Source: Pleomorphomonas sp. JP5 (GTDB taxonomy: Bacteria; Pseudomonadota; Alphaproteobacteria; Rhizobiales; Pleomorphomonadaceae). Taken from it: a stretch of 37,664 bases of DNA. The stretch is from the NCBI RefSeq assembly GCF_023721815.1, contig NZ_JAMDLI010000011.1:1-37664 (forward strand), read 5' to 3'. Position 1 is the first letter of the stretch. Every line of letters starts with the position of its first letter. The position numbers and the translations under genes are program-made. Below the pieces are notes generated by a model. The model saw nothing but the letters and a program-made list of their open reading frames with translations. It made no database searches and had not been told where the DNA came from. Positions 9,091 through 20,385 of this stretch are shown here, piece by piece.

Positions 9091-9110
9091 CTCGGCTCTA
9101 TAGAGCCGAG
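9091..9110. repeat. Perfect 20-bp palindrome between the epimerase gene and gmd
   Basis: CTCGGCTC and GAGCCGAG flank TATA, giving a perfect palindrome in the 174-nt gap before gmd. In RNA it would be an 8-bp stem with a 4-nt loop. No U-run follows in the direction of the operon. It could be a transcription pause or RNA-processing structure, or a dimeric repressor site controlling gmd. Confidence 0.55.
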
Positions 9111-9208
9111 ATTCAAGTCAGTAACTCTAAAAGATCTGTTAGAAGTAATAACTTCCGAGAAGTCCCTCTGACTGTCATCTGGCAGATGCAATTGGCTAAG
9201 CCGAGCCG

Positions 9209-10168
9209 CTAGCTGAACTTTCCGCCGCTCTCGGCGCTCCAGCGCGTCAGGGCCGTCTCAATAGCGTCGGGGTATTTCCGCCCCTGGGAGGTCAACCATC
9301 CGGGATAAATGTCGGTCGAGCGCACGAGCTTCATGACGCGATCGGGGTGAATTCCGATGTGGAAGGCATCCAGCATCTTGAGCAATCGAGCACCGGCAAG
9401 CACCAGCGCTTTCGGGACCATGAAGGTGCGGGCTTTCGGGAAGTGGCCGCCAATCATCGCCTTGATGATCTGCTCAAGCGTGTAGCGCTGCGGGTAGGCG
9501 CCGTTGAACAGAATGAACGGATCCGGCTTGCTTCGCGCAAACTCGATCGCGTCGAGAAGATCCTCAACGTAGATGCACGCCTTGATCGTGTCCTTGCGTC
9601 CGGGGTAGACGAAGAACCCTTTCCTGAGGAGCGTCGCCAGCCGCGTGAAGTTACCGCCCTCACCACCGCCGAACACGACTGCCGGACGGACTATGGTCAG
9701 CTTTCTGCCCGAAGCACCCTCAAACCATTGGCGGTGGATCCGCTCGGACATGAGCTTCGAATAGCCGTAAGCCGATTCCGGGGCCGGAGGCGTTTGCTCG
9801 GTCTTCATCTCCTCGCTCGGACCATAGACCGAGATGGAGCTTGTGAAGACGATCTCGCCAATGCCATTCCGAGCGGCGAAGTCCGTAACCGACAGGGCAC
9901 CCAGAATGTTGGTTTCATAATACTCATGGGTCGGATGACCCGGAGTCGTATGGATGGCGGCAAAGTTGTAAATTCGAGCGACTTCTCCGTCCACCCAGAA
10001 ACCTGAGAGGTCGCGGACATCGGCGATGCGATAGTCGACCCCCGGCAGCGTTTCCCGTTGCGGCTTGATATCTACCGAGACGACCTGAATGCCTTCAGCT
10101 GCCAAGCGTCGGGTAAGATGCGTTCCAATAAAGCCGGAACCACCAAAAACAATCACTTTGTCGACCAA
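9209..10168 (-). CDS. NAD-dependent nucleotide-sugar epimerase/dehydratase
   Basis: An extended short-chain dehydrogenase of about 319 residues. It begins with VDKVIVFGGSGFIGTHL (Rossmann GxxGxxG) and carries FTSSISVYGPS (active-site Ser region) and YGYSK (YxxxK). The frame is open to 10225, but the TTG at 10168 is the likely start: AAGGAG lies seven bases upstream and translation from there begins just before the Rossmann strand. The fold is that of UDP-glucose/GlcNAc 4-epimerases and related dehydratases. The substrate cannot be told from the sequence. It lies 237 nt after the NusG-like gene and is the first enzyme gene behind the ops-like element, consistent with making a further activated sugar for the repeat unit. 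Confidence 0.85.
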   Translation of the reverse strand: MVDKVIVFGGSGFIGTHLTRRLAAEGIQVVSVDIKPQRETLPGVDYRIADVRDLSGFWVDGEVARIYNFAAIHTTPGHPTHEYYETNILGALSVTDFAARNGIGEIVFTSSISVYGPSEEMKTEQTPPAPESAYGYSKLMSERIHRQWFEGASGRKLTIVRPAVVFGGGEGGNFTRLATLLRKGFFVYPGRKDTIKACIYVEDLLDAIEFARSKPDPFILFNGAYPQRYTLEQIIKAMIGGHFPKARTFMVPKALVLAGARLLKMLDAFHIGIHPDRVMKLVRSTDIYPGWLTSQGRKYPDAIETALTRWSAESGGKFS

Positions 10169-10269
10169 TGATGATCTCCTTGCCACCCAAAGCGAGGCCA
10201 TGGAATTGACCTGCAAGTGGCTCAAGCTCGGCTCAAACGCTCGATAGAACCCTGCATCGAACGCGGAGC

Positions 10270-10300
10270 CACCCAGACAAAAGCTACCGCACTCCGGGTG
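10270..10300 (-). promoter_or_regulatory. ops-like element presented in an RNA/DNA hairpin loop
   Basis: In the direction of the polysaccharide operon, TGCGGTAGCTT (10281-10291) matches the RfaH recruitment consensus GGCGGTAGnnT at eight of nine fixed positions. It lies in the 15-nt loop of a stem formed by CACCCGGA (10293-10300) and TCTGGGTG (10270-10277), eight pairs with one G-U. It is in the 237-nt gap just after the NusG-paralogue gene and about 110 nt before the epimerase start. The match and hairpin are visible; the function is inferred. Confidence 0.45.
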
Positions 10301-10405
10301 AAATCACTTCACGCGGATCAAATTCCTCACCGCCACATACGAACAGCCGCAGGATCGTTCTCCCACGCCTCGAACGGAGGCTATCAACGCATCAACCAGC
10401 AGCGG

Positions 10406-10969
10406 TCAGGCCACCTTCAGAACCATGTCGCGGGAGACACCCGCGCGTACCTTGCCGCTCATCAAACTCATCAACAACACCAATCGGCCACCGCCGTCGA
10501 GCCGTTCGATCACACCGAGCTCGTCGGCGAACGGCCCCGCCCTGAGGCGCACTATCATTCCAGGCTGCAACGGATCGATGAACTCGAGAATGCCCTCGTC
10601 ATTGGTCGAGGCGACCAGGGTTTCCACGACGCCCGGTTTGATCGGCAGTGGAGTGGCGCCATTGGCCACCAGGGACCGGACGCCCAGCGTTCCGTTGATG
10701 GAGCGCCAGCGCGCCCGCATCGGGTCCATGCGCACGAAAACATAGCCCCGAAAAACAGGCGCCGTCGTCGCAATCGTCTTGCGGGCGTGGCGGCGCACCA
10801 CCTTTTCAAGGGGGGAGAATGTATGGAAGCCCTGGCGGCGAAGGTTGTCGACTGCGACACTCTCTCGCTGCGGCTGGGTCATGGCAGCGAACCAAAGCTC
10901 ACCCTCCATGCGCAGATCCGGAACAGCCCCTGATACGCCAGCAGCCTCTTGGGACAACAAACTTTCCAT
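10406..10969 (-). CDS. Specialised NusG paralogue (RfaH/UpxY-type antiterminator)
   Basis: A 187-residue protein with an NGN domain (about 24-118) and a KOW-type C-terminal domain (about 135-187). In the NGN domain, WFAAMTQPQRESVAVDNLRR is the opening strand and helix, PVFRGYVFVRMD corresponds to the conserved PLFPGYvFv region, and INGTLGVRSLV follows. GMIVRLRAGPFADELGVIERL begins the KOW part. Housekeeping nusG sits beside ribosomal protein genes, whereas this copy heads a polysaccharide operon, as in RfaH, UpxY and LoaP systems. It probably binds elongating RNA polymerase and suppresses Rho-dependent or intrinsic termination through the long A+T-rich genes downstream. The ATG has AAGGGG close upstream. 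The first 20 residues are an extension with no clear counterpart. Confidence 0.88.
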   Translation of the reverse strand: MESLLSQEAAGVSGAVPDLRMEGELWFAAMTQPQRESVAVDNLRRQGFHTFSPLEKVVRRHARKTIATTAPVFRGYVFVRMDPMRARWRSINGTLGVRSLVANGATPLPIKPGVVETLVASTNDEGILEFIDPLQPGMIVRLRAGPFADELGVIERLDGGGRLVLLMSLMSGKVRAGVSRDMVLKVA

Positions 10970-11333
10970 AAGGCCCCTTTTTGCGATTACCGTGCGCCCA
11001 CTGATCCCAAATGAGACTCCAGCAGAGCCATCGCGGTCACTATAAATTCAAAAGCAATTATCGCGCCATCTCTCGAGAGCATAAGTTTTCAGGAACAGAA
11101 GCACACCACCGATTTGGCCGGCCTGAACTCGATAGGGCTTTAAATTCAACTCAAAAATGCAGCAATAACCCTAAAATTGACTACATCAAGAACTCGATCA
11201 TCAATGACAGAGCTTCGCGCGAGAGCCTTCGCACTGAGCCCGCTTACGACTAATAGCTAATGGTACTTTCAGTTATGGCGCAGTGTCAACCACATCCAGC
11301 CAAACAATCTCCGGTGGAGCAAGCCAGTCGCCG
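10970..11333 (-). other. Leader region of the NusG-like gene
   Basis: This 364-nt stretch between the rfbA stop and the NusG-like gene holds no gene; the 80-codon plus-strand ORF has no recognisable content. It contains a near-consensus minus-strand promoter near its upstream end, so the transcript would carry a leader of about 280 nt. No clear terminator for rfbA and no ops-like sequence was found in it. Confidence 0.5.
11260..11289 (-). promoter_or_regulatory. Sigma-70-type promoter for the NusG-like/polysaccharide operon
   Basis: Perfect -35 TTGACA (11284-11289), an 18-nt spacer, and -10 TACCAT (11260-11265, four of six matches). Transcription would start near 11253 and run into the NusG-like gene. 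It is the best promoter match found in the polysaccharide block. Confidence 0.5.
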
Positions 11334-12209
11334 TTAGCGGCGGGGCAGTGGGCCAAGGTTCAGCAGGTATTTTCCGTACTCACTCTTTCCCAGCTTTTTG
11401 CCGAGCGTTTCCAGTTGGTTGCGATCGATGAAGCTGTTTCGGAAGGCGATCTCCTCGGGGCAGGCGATCTTGATGCCCTGGCGGCGCTGAAGGGTGCCGA
11501 CGAAGTCGCCGGCTTCGAGCAGGCTGTCCGGCGTGCCGGTGTCGAGCCAGGCGTAGCCGCGGCCCATCAGCTCGACGTTGAGCTTGCCCCGCTCGAGATA
11601 GGCCTTGTTGACGTCGGTGATCTCAAGTTCGCCACGCGGCGATGGCTTGAGGTTGGCGACGATCTCGATCACGGCCTTGTCGTAGAAGTAGAGCCCGGTC
11701 ACCGCCCACTGAGACTTCGGCTTGGCCGGCTTCTCCTCGATCGACAGCGCCTTCATCGTGTCGTCGAACTCGACAACGCCGTAACGCTCGGGATCGGTGA
11801 CGTGGTAGGCGAACACCGTCGCCCCCTCGGGACGTGCGGCGGCGCTGGCGAGCAGGTCGGTGAGGCCGTGGCCGTAGAAGATGTTGTCACCGAGGATCAG
11901 GCAGGACGGCTCGGAGCCGACGAAGTCGGCGCCGATGATGTAGGCCTGGGCAAGGCCATCCGGTGACGGTTGCTCGGCGTAGCTGAGCGAGATGCCCCAT
12001 TGTGCGCCATCGCCCAGCAAGCGCTGGAAGTTCGGCAGGTCGTGCGGCGTCGAGATGATCAGGATGTCGCGGATACCGGCTAGCATCAGCGTCGACAGGG
12101 GATAGTAGATCATCGGCTTGTCGTAGACCGGCATCAGCTGCTTGGACGTCACCAGCGTCATCGGATGGAGCCGCGTGCCCGAGCCGCCGGCCAGAATGAT
12201 CCCCTTCAT
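11334..12209 (-). CDS. rfbA: Glucose-1-phosphate thymidylyltransferase
   Basis: A 291-residue nucleotidyltransferase that makes dTDP-glucose from glucose-1-phosphate and dTTP, the first step of dTDP-L-rhamnose synthesis. The N-terminus [17 protein letters not shown] is the nucleotide-binding signature, followed by [18 protein letters not shown] (about 23-40) and [10 protein letters not shown], the metal-binding Asp region. EEKPAKPKS and [12 protein letters not shown] are further RmlA motifs. Its length is standard. The frame is open to a TTG at 12212, but the ATG at 12209 has GGAG eight bases upstream. It is the last of four rhamnose genes, 59 nt after rfbD. Confidence 0.96.
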   Translation of the reverse strand: MKGIILAGGSGTRLHPMTLVTSKQLMPVYDKPMIYYPLSTLMLAGIRDILIISTPHDLPNFQRLLGDGAQWGISLSYAEQPSPDGLAQAYIIGADFVGSEPSCLILGDNIFYGHGLTDLLASAAARPEGATVFAYHVTDPERYGVVEFDDTMKALSIEEKPAKPKSQWAVTGLYFYDKAVIEIVANLKPSPRGELEITDVNKAYLERGKLNVELMGRGYAWLDTGTPDSLLEAGDFVGTLQRRQGIKIACPEEIAFRNSFIDRNQLETLGKKLGKSEYGKYLLNLGPLPRR

Positions 12210-12268
12210 CAAATGAACTCCTTCAAAAAACCTGTCTCAAATCCGGTAATGCCAAAGGGCCGAGATCG

Positions 12269-13159
12269 TCAGCCGGCGACCAGCCGCCGAACGACCTCGT
12301 CGGTGGAGCTCCGCCAGTCCGGCAGGCGTACGCTGTGCAGTCGCTCGAGCTTGCCGCAGTCGAGCCGCGAGTTGCCCGGTCGCTTCGCCGGCGTCGGATA
12401 GGCGCTGGTGGGGATCGGATCGACCGTGACGGGTTTGCCGCCGAGTGCGGCCGACAGGCGGAAGATCTCCGCCGCGAAGCCCGCCCAGCTCGTCTCGCCG
12501 TGGCCCGTCATGTGGAAGGTGCCGCGCAGCGTCGGGTCGCTTGATGCGATGAGGTTGTCCGCCACCTTGAGAAGACCGTCGGCGATGTCGAGGGCAGAGG
12601 TGGGGTTGCCGACCTGATCGGCGACGACGCCGACGCTGTCGCGCGTCTCGCCGAGGTGCAGCATGGTCTTGACGAAGTTCTTGCCGAAGGGCGAGTAAAC
12701 CCAGGCCGTCCGCAGAATGGCGTGGTTCGGTGTCGCGGCGGCCAGCGCCAGCTCGCCAGCCAGCTTGGTGCGGCCGTAGGCGCTGAGCGGCCCGGTCGGA
12801 TCGGTCTCGACATAAGGGGTGGGCTTGTCGCCGGAGAACACGTAGTCGGTGGAGAGATGCACCACCGGCACACCGAGACGGGCGGCGGCCTTGCCGATCT
12901 CGCCCACCGCCGTGCCGTTGACGGCAAGCGCCGTTGCCTCGTCGCCCTCGGCGGCATCCACCGCCGTGTAGGCGGCCACCGACAGGATGACATCGGGCTT
13001 CAGCGCCTCGATCGCCGGGGCGATCTTGTCGGTGGCGGTGAGATCAAGCTCGGGCAGGCCGATCAGCATGAGCTCGATGTCGTCGCGCCCGGCCGTCTTC
13101 TCGACGAGCGAACCGACCACCTGCCCTTCAGTGCCGGTCACCAGAATGCGGCGGGTCAT
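12269..13159 (-). CDS. rfbD: dTDP-4-dehydrorhamnose reductase
   Basis: A 296-residue short-chain dehydrogenase catalysing the last step to dTDP-L-rhamnose, NAD(P)H-dependent reduction of the 4-keto group. Seen are the Rossmann loop [12 protein letters not shown] (about 7-18), [10 protein letters not shown] (about 61-70), [18 protein letters not shown] (about 99-116) and YGRTKLAGE with the catalytic Tyr and Lys. The usual GxxGQLG is GTEGQVV here, a mild variation. Its start overlaps the rfbB stop by ATGA (13156-13159), so the two genes are translationally coupled. Confidence 0.95.
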   Translation of the reverse strand: MTRRILVTGTEGQVVGSLVEKTAGRDDIELMLIGLPELDLTATDKIAPAIEALKPDVILSVAAYTAVDAAEGDEATALAVNGTAVGEIGKAAARLGVPVVHLSTDYVFSGDKPTPYVETDPTGPLSAYGRTKLAGELALAAATPNHAILRTAWVYSPFGKNFVKTMLHLGETRDSVGVVADQVGNPTSALDIADGLLKVADNLIASSDPTLRGTFHMTGHGETSWAGFAAEIFRLSAALGGKPVTVDPIPTSAYPTPAKRPGNSRLDCGKLERLHSVRLPDWRSSTDEVVRRLVAG

Positions 13160-14220
13160 GCCTTCACCTCTTCCGGTTTCAGGAGACCGAGGCGGCTGCC
13201 GTCATAACCCTTGCGCAGCGGCGCCCACCACCAATCGTTCACGAGATACCACTCAACCGTCTTGTCGATGCCGCTGTCGAAATTCTCCTCGGCCTTCCAT
13301 CCGAGTTCGGTCTCCAGCTTCTTGGCGTCGATGGCGTAGCGTGCGTCGTGGCCGGGGCGATCGGCGACATAGGTGATCAGGCGGTCGTGCGGTGCTCCGG
13401 CCGGATGGTACTGATCCATCAACGCGCAGATCCGCTGGACGACGTCGAGGTTCTTGCGCTCGTTGCGACCACCGACGTTGTAGGTCTCGCCGGGGCGGCC
13501 ACGCTCGGCGATCAGGTCGAGGGCGCGGGCATGATCCTCGACATAGAGCCAGTCGCGGATGTTGGCGCCATTGCCGTAGACCGGCAGCGGCTTGCCCTCG
13601 AGCGCGTTGAGGATCATCAGCGGGATCAGCTTCTCAGGGAAGTGATAGGGGCCATAGTTGTTGGAGCAGTTGGAGACCACCACCGGCAGTCCATAGGTGC
13701 GCTGCCAGGCCTTGGCGAGGTGATCGGACGACGCCTTCGAGGCCGAATAGGGCGAGGAGGGATCGTAGGGCGTCTTCTCGGTGAACAGCCCTTCCGCCCC
13801 CAGCGAGCCATAGACCTCGTCGGTCGACACGTGCAGGAAGCGGAAGGCGACCTTATCCTCAGCCGACAAGCCGCTCCAGTAATGGCGCGCCGCCTCCAGC
13901 ATGGTGAAGGTGCCGATGACGTTGGTCTCGATGAAGTCGCGGGCGCCGGTGATCGAGCGGTCGACATGGCTTTCGGCGGCGAGATGCATCACCCGGTCAG
14001 GACGGAAGCTGTCATAGGCTTCTGTGATCGCTTGGCGGTCGCAAATGTCGGCCTTGAGGAAACGGTGGTTCGGGTGGTTGTCGACGGCGCGCAGCGAGGT
14101 GAGCGTGCCGGCATAGGTGAGCTTGTCGACGGTGAGCACCTCGTAGCCCCTGACGAGCACGAGATGGCGGACGACCGCCGATCCGATGAAGCCGGCGCCG
14201 CCGGTGACGAGAACGCGCAT
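13156..14220 (-). CDS. rfbB: dTDP-glucose 4,6-dehydratase
   Basis: A 354-residue extended short-chain dehydrogenase that converts dTDP-glucose to dTDP-4-keto-6-deoxyglucose with tightly bound NAD. It has [15 protein letters not shown] (about 5-19), [13 protein letters not shown] with the catalytic Thr-Asp-Glu, [13 protein letters not shown] with the YxxxK pair, and [16 protein letters not shown], all typical of RmlB. Length is normal. It follows rfbC after 51 nt and overlaps rfbD, giving the order rfbC-rfbB-rfbD-rfbA. Confidence 0.97.
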   Translation of the reverse strand: MRVLVTGGAGFIGSAVVRHLVLVRGYEVLTVDKLTYAGTLTSLRAVDNHPNHRFLKADICDRQAITEAYDSFRPDRVMHLAAESHVDRSITGARDFIETNVIGTFTMLEAARHYWSGLSAEDKVAFRFLHVSTDEVYGSLGAEGLFTEKTPYDPSSPYSASKASSDHLAKAWQRTYGLPVVVSNCSNNYGPYHFPEKLIPLMILNALEGKPLPVYGNGANIRDWLYVEDHARALDLIAERGRPGETYNVGGRNERKNLDVVQRICALMDQYHPAGAPHDRLITYVADRPGHDARYAIDAKKLETELGWKAEENFDSGIDKTVEWYLVNDWWWAPLRKGYDGSRLGLLKPEEVKA

Positions 14221-14271
14221 GAAACCACCTTGCGTCGGAGAATGGCAAAAAGGAATTGGCCGGCTGGACGA

Positions 14272-14835
14272 TCAGCCGGCGTAGACGAAATCGGCATCGA
14301 GTTCTGAAAGAAGCGGCTGCACCCGGTCCTTGGCCGAAAGGATCGCCTTGTCCTCGGCCACCGGCCAATCGATGGCGAGCGCCGGATCGTTCCAGCTGAG
14401 GCCGCGATCATGCTCGGGGCTGTAGTAGTCGGTCACCTTGTAGGCGATGACGGTATTGGGCTCGAGCGTGCAGAACCCGTGTGCAAAACCCGGCGGCACC
14501 CAGAGCTGATGGCCGTTGTCGGCCGAGAGCTCCACCTTCACATGCTGGCCGTAGGTCGGCGATCCCTTGCGGATGTCGACGGCGACGTCCAGGATCGCGC
14601 CGACGAGGCAACGGACGAGCTTGCCCTGCGCCCTCGGGTTCAGCTGGAAATGCAGGCCGCGCACCGTGCCGACCTCGGCCGACATCGACTGGTTGTCCTG
14701 GACGAAATGAACAGGACCGACGGCAGACGCAAACAGGTCCTCGCGAAACGTCTCCACAAAGTAACCGCGACTGTCACCGTGGCGCTTGGGAATGACGGTC
14801 ACCAGACCGCTTAACGAGGTATGGTTGAACTTCAT
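14272..14835 (-). CDS. rfbC: dTDP-4-dehydrorhamnose 3,5-epimerase
   Basis: A 187-residue cupin enzyme that epimerises dTDP-4-keto-6-deoxyglucose at C3 and C5. RGLHFQ contains the catalytic His62, AYKVTDYYSPEHDRG the active-site Tyr132, and Asp170 falls near the third catalytic position known in RmlC. LWVPPGFAHGFCTLE is the conserved barrel segment. It is the first rhamnose gene in the transcript. The ribosome binding site is weak (AGAAG before TCAGATG), and no strong promoter was found just upstream. Confidence 0.96.
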   Translation of the reverse strand: MKFNHTSLSGLVTVIPKRHGDSRGYFVETFREDLFASAVGPVHFVQDNQSMSAEVGTVRGLHFQLNPRAQGKLVRCLVGAILDVAVDIRKGSPTYGQHVKVELSADNGHQLWVPPGFAHGFCTLEPNTVIAYKVTDYYSPEHDRGLSWNDPALAIDWPVAEDKAILSAKDRVQPLLSELDADFVYAG

Positions 14836-15195
14836 CTGACTTCTTTGGTAGCTCTATTGGTTGACAATGCATCTACCCGACAGGTGGTGGCGTCAACGAT
14901 CTTCGGTACAGGCTTCCACCTCTGGAATGACTGTTCGACGACATGTCGCGCCAAGGTTGCGCCTCGCCTTTGTCTTCGTTTCCATTCATCACATACAAGG
15001 CATGCCAACCCCAGGGTAGGCCCCGGTCCCCGGCCTTGAGTTGGCAGGATCAGAAATGCCTCTTCTGCTTCCAACGGCCGGCTTTCTCCTGCGAGTGTCG
15101 TTGGATGTTGCCTTCTACTTGATGGTGCGGGTCCACTCGGCGGATCGGCATTCTCGACCAGCCTGAACCCGGGGGAAGCCGGGTGCCACGGCAGC
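14836..15195. other. Gene-free 360-nt gap with an imperfect hairpin
   Basis: Between rfbC and the cardiolipin synthase-like gene. Short ORFs on both strands have no recognisable domain. TGCCAAC (15003-15009) and GTTGGCA (15040-15046) form an outer 7-bp stem around an inner AGGCC/GGCCT stem (15018-15022 with 15032-15036). GTTGAC and GTCAAC also form an inverted repeat near 14861-14898. The region may be a degraded mobile or repeat element, but I recognise none. The promoter of the rfb operon probably lies near 14850-14950 and could not be pinned down. Confidence 0.4.
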
Positions 15196-19063
<3,868 letters not shown>

Positions 19064-19069
19064 CGAGAG

Positions 19070-19100
19070 ATGGCCGGCCTCGTCCATCGAGGCCGGCCAT
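19070..19100 (+). terminator. Strong stem-loop after katG
   Basis: A perfect 13-bp inverted repeat (ATGGCCGGCCTCG and its complement) around a 5-nt loop, six bases after the katG stop. No U-run follows, so it is not a textbook intrinsic terminator. It probably ends or protects the katG transcript. Confidence 0.6.
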
Positions 19101-19282
19101 ATGCAGGCGACGCTCCATAACGGCCGGCGGACCAATCTCGTCGGCGGATAACGCCTGCGCCCGGCCTTTCCAGACAGGCCCGATCCCGAAAAACATCCAA
19201 ACGCCAGTCAACGTGGACGCGCCTCACAGGGGCGCGCGTCGGCGTGCCGTCGTGCCTTGTCATCATCCATAAGTATAAACAC

Positions 19283-19339
19283 TTGACGCAAAAGACCCGC
19301 CGGTTTGTACTTTACATATCGACATCACTTTCGTAAAGT
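19283..19339 (+). promoter_or_regulatory. Putative als promoter and RpiR-type operator
   Basis: A -35-like TTGACG (19283-19288) is followed by -10 candidates around 19306-19313 (for example TACTTT, with a rather long spacer). Just downstream, ACTTTCGTAAAGT (19327-19339) is a palindrome with 5-bp arms, and ACTTTA (19309-19314) repeats the left arm. A palindrome over the start region and before the regulator gene suits autoregulation by AlsR. The rest of the 323-nt gap from 19064 shows no gene. Confidence 0.4.
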
Positions 19340-19386
19340 TTTGCCCATCACGCACGGTGACGGCAGGCGCACGAGGTTTGGGCGAT

Positions 19387-20385
19387 ATGACAAGCAAGGA
19401 GCGGACTGCCCACCAGAAAGAAAGCAAAACCCGCGACCATATGGCGGCCGCGGCACATATTCGTATGCTACTACCTGCGCTTTCACAGGGGGAACAGACT
19501 GTTGCCCTATGGTTGTTGGAACGCGGGAATTTGACGAGTAACCCCAAGATCGGTGAAGTCGCTGCTGCGCTTGGCATTTCCGAGGCCATGGTCGTCAAAG
19601 TGGCGCGCCGGCTTGGCTACGGTGGCTTCAAGGAGCTGCGCGCCGACCTCATGGCCTACTATGCCAACCTGCGGGTGGAGATCGACGAGGAGCTCAGGCG
19701 GGAGGATTCCATCCCGCAGATCGTGCGCAAGGTGTTTGCGACAGAGCGTTCGGCGCTGGAGGAGGTGGAAAGCATCCTCGACATCGACGCCATCGCCGAG
19801 GCGGCTCGTATTTTCATTAGGGCGCGTCATCGCGACCTCTACGGCGTCGGTGGCTCGGCCACCGTATGCGCCGACGCGTCTCACAAATTCCTGAGGATCG
19901 GCATCAGGTCGAGCGTCTTTTCCGACGCGCATCTCATCGCCATGTCGGCGAGCCTTCTCGAAGAGGGTGACGCGGCTTTGGTGGTCTCGCACTCGGGCGA
20001 ATCCAAGGACGTGATCCTCGGCGCGGAAGTGGCCCGCGCCTCCGGCGCCAAGGTGATCACCATCACCAACTCGATCGCTTCGACGCTGGCCCGCAATTCG
20101 GATGTCGTGCTGTGCGCACCGGCCAAGGAGGCCCCGCTCATGGGCCAGAACGCCGCGGCTCGCATCGCACAGCTCGCCATCCTCGATACGATGTTCATCT
20201 GCCTGGCGCGCGAGGATTACGAGACCGCCGAGCGGAACCTGAACAAGGTGCTGACCTCGGTCGCCGTCTATTCGACGAACGACCGTGGCCGGACCGAAAG
20301 ACGCGGCACGCCCCGCGCTGACAAAAACTCGCCGGACGGCGTACAGCCGGCGAAGGAAACCGCAAGGAAAAGGGTGGAGTTATGA
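19387..20385 (+). CDS. alsR: RpiR-family transcriptional regulator of the allose operon
   Basis: About 332 residues with the RpiR layout. The N-terminal helix-turn-helix (about 33-105) includes IGEVAAALGISEAMVVKVARRLGYGGFKELR. The SIS sugar-phosphate domain (about 135-270) shows LYGVGGSATV and VVSHSGESKDV, which would bind a phosphosugar effector. A basic tail follows (about 295-332). GTG at 19357 is possible, but ATG at 19387 has GAGG upstream and is preferred. It overlaps alsB by ATGA, so the regulator is the first gene of its own operon. By analogy with E. coli AlsR (RpiR) it probably represses the operon until allose-6-phosphate or a related phosphosugar accumulates. Confidence 0.88.
   Translation: MTSKERTAHQKESKTRDHMAAAAHIRMLLPALSQGEQTVALWLLERGNLTSNPKIGEVAAALGISEAMVVKVARRLGYGGFKELRADLMAYYANLRVEIDEELRREDSIPQIVRKVFATERSALEEVESILDIDAIAEAARIFIRARHRDLYGVGGSATVCADASHKFLRIGIRSSVFSDAHLIAMSASLLEEGDAALVVSHSGESKDVILGAEVARASGAKVITITNSIASTLARNSDVVLCAPAKEAPLMGQNAAARIAQLAILDTMFICLAREDYETAERNLNKVLTSVAVYSTNDRGRTERRGTPRADKNSPDGVQPAKETARKRVEL

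Noticed and set aside
10169-10225. N-terminal extension of the epimerase (19 extra codons)
   Set aside because: The extension contains the ribosome binding site of the internal TTG, which starts directly before the Rossmann strand, so it is probably not translated.
13348-14307. A 319-codon plus-strand frame
   Set aside because: Antisense shadow of rfbB, which is fully conserved on the other strand.
14865-14880. A second ops-like GGGTAG sequence upstream of rfbC
   Set aside because: It differs from the ops consensus at the critical GCGG part and has no stem around it.
15003-15046. Possible integron attC site
   Set aside because: The outer arms look attC-like at first sight, but TGCCAAC does not fit the RYYYAAC core, the hairpin is short, and there is no integrase or cassette array.
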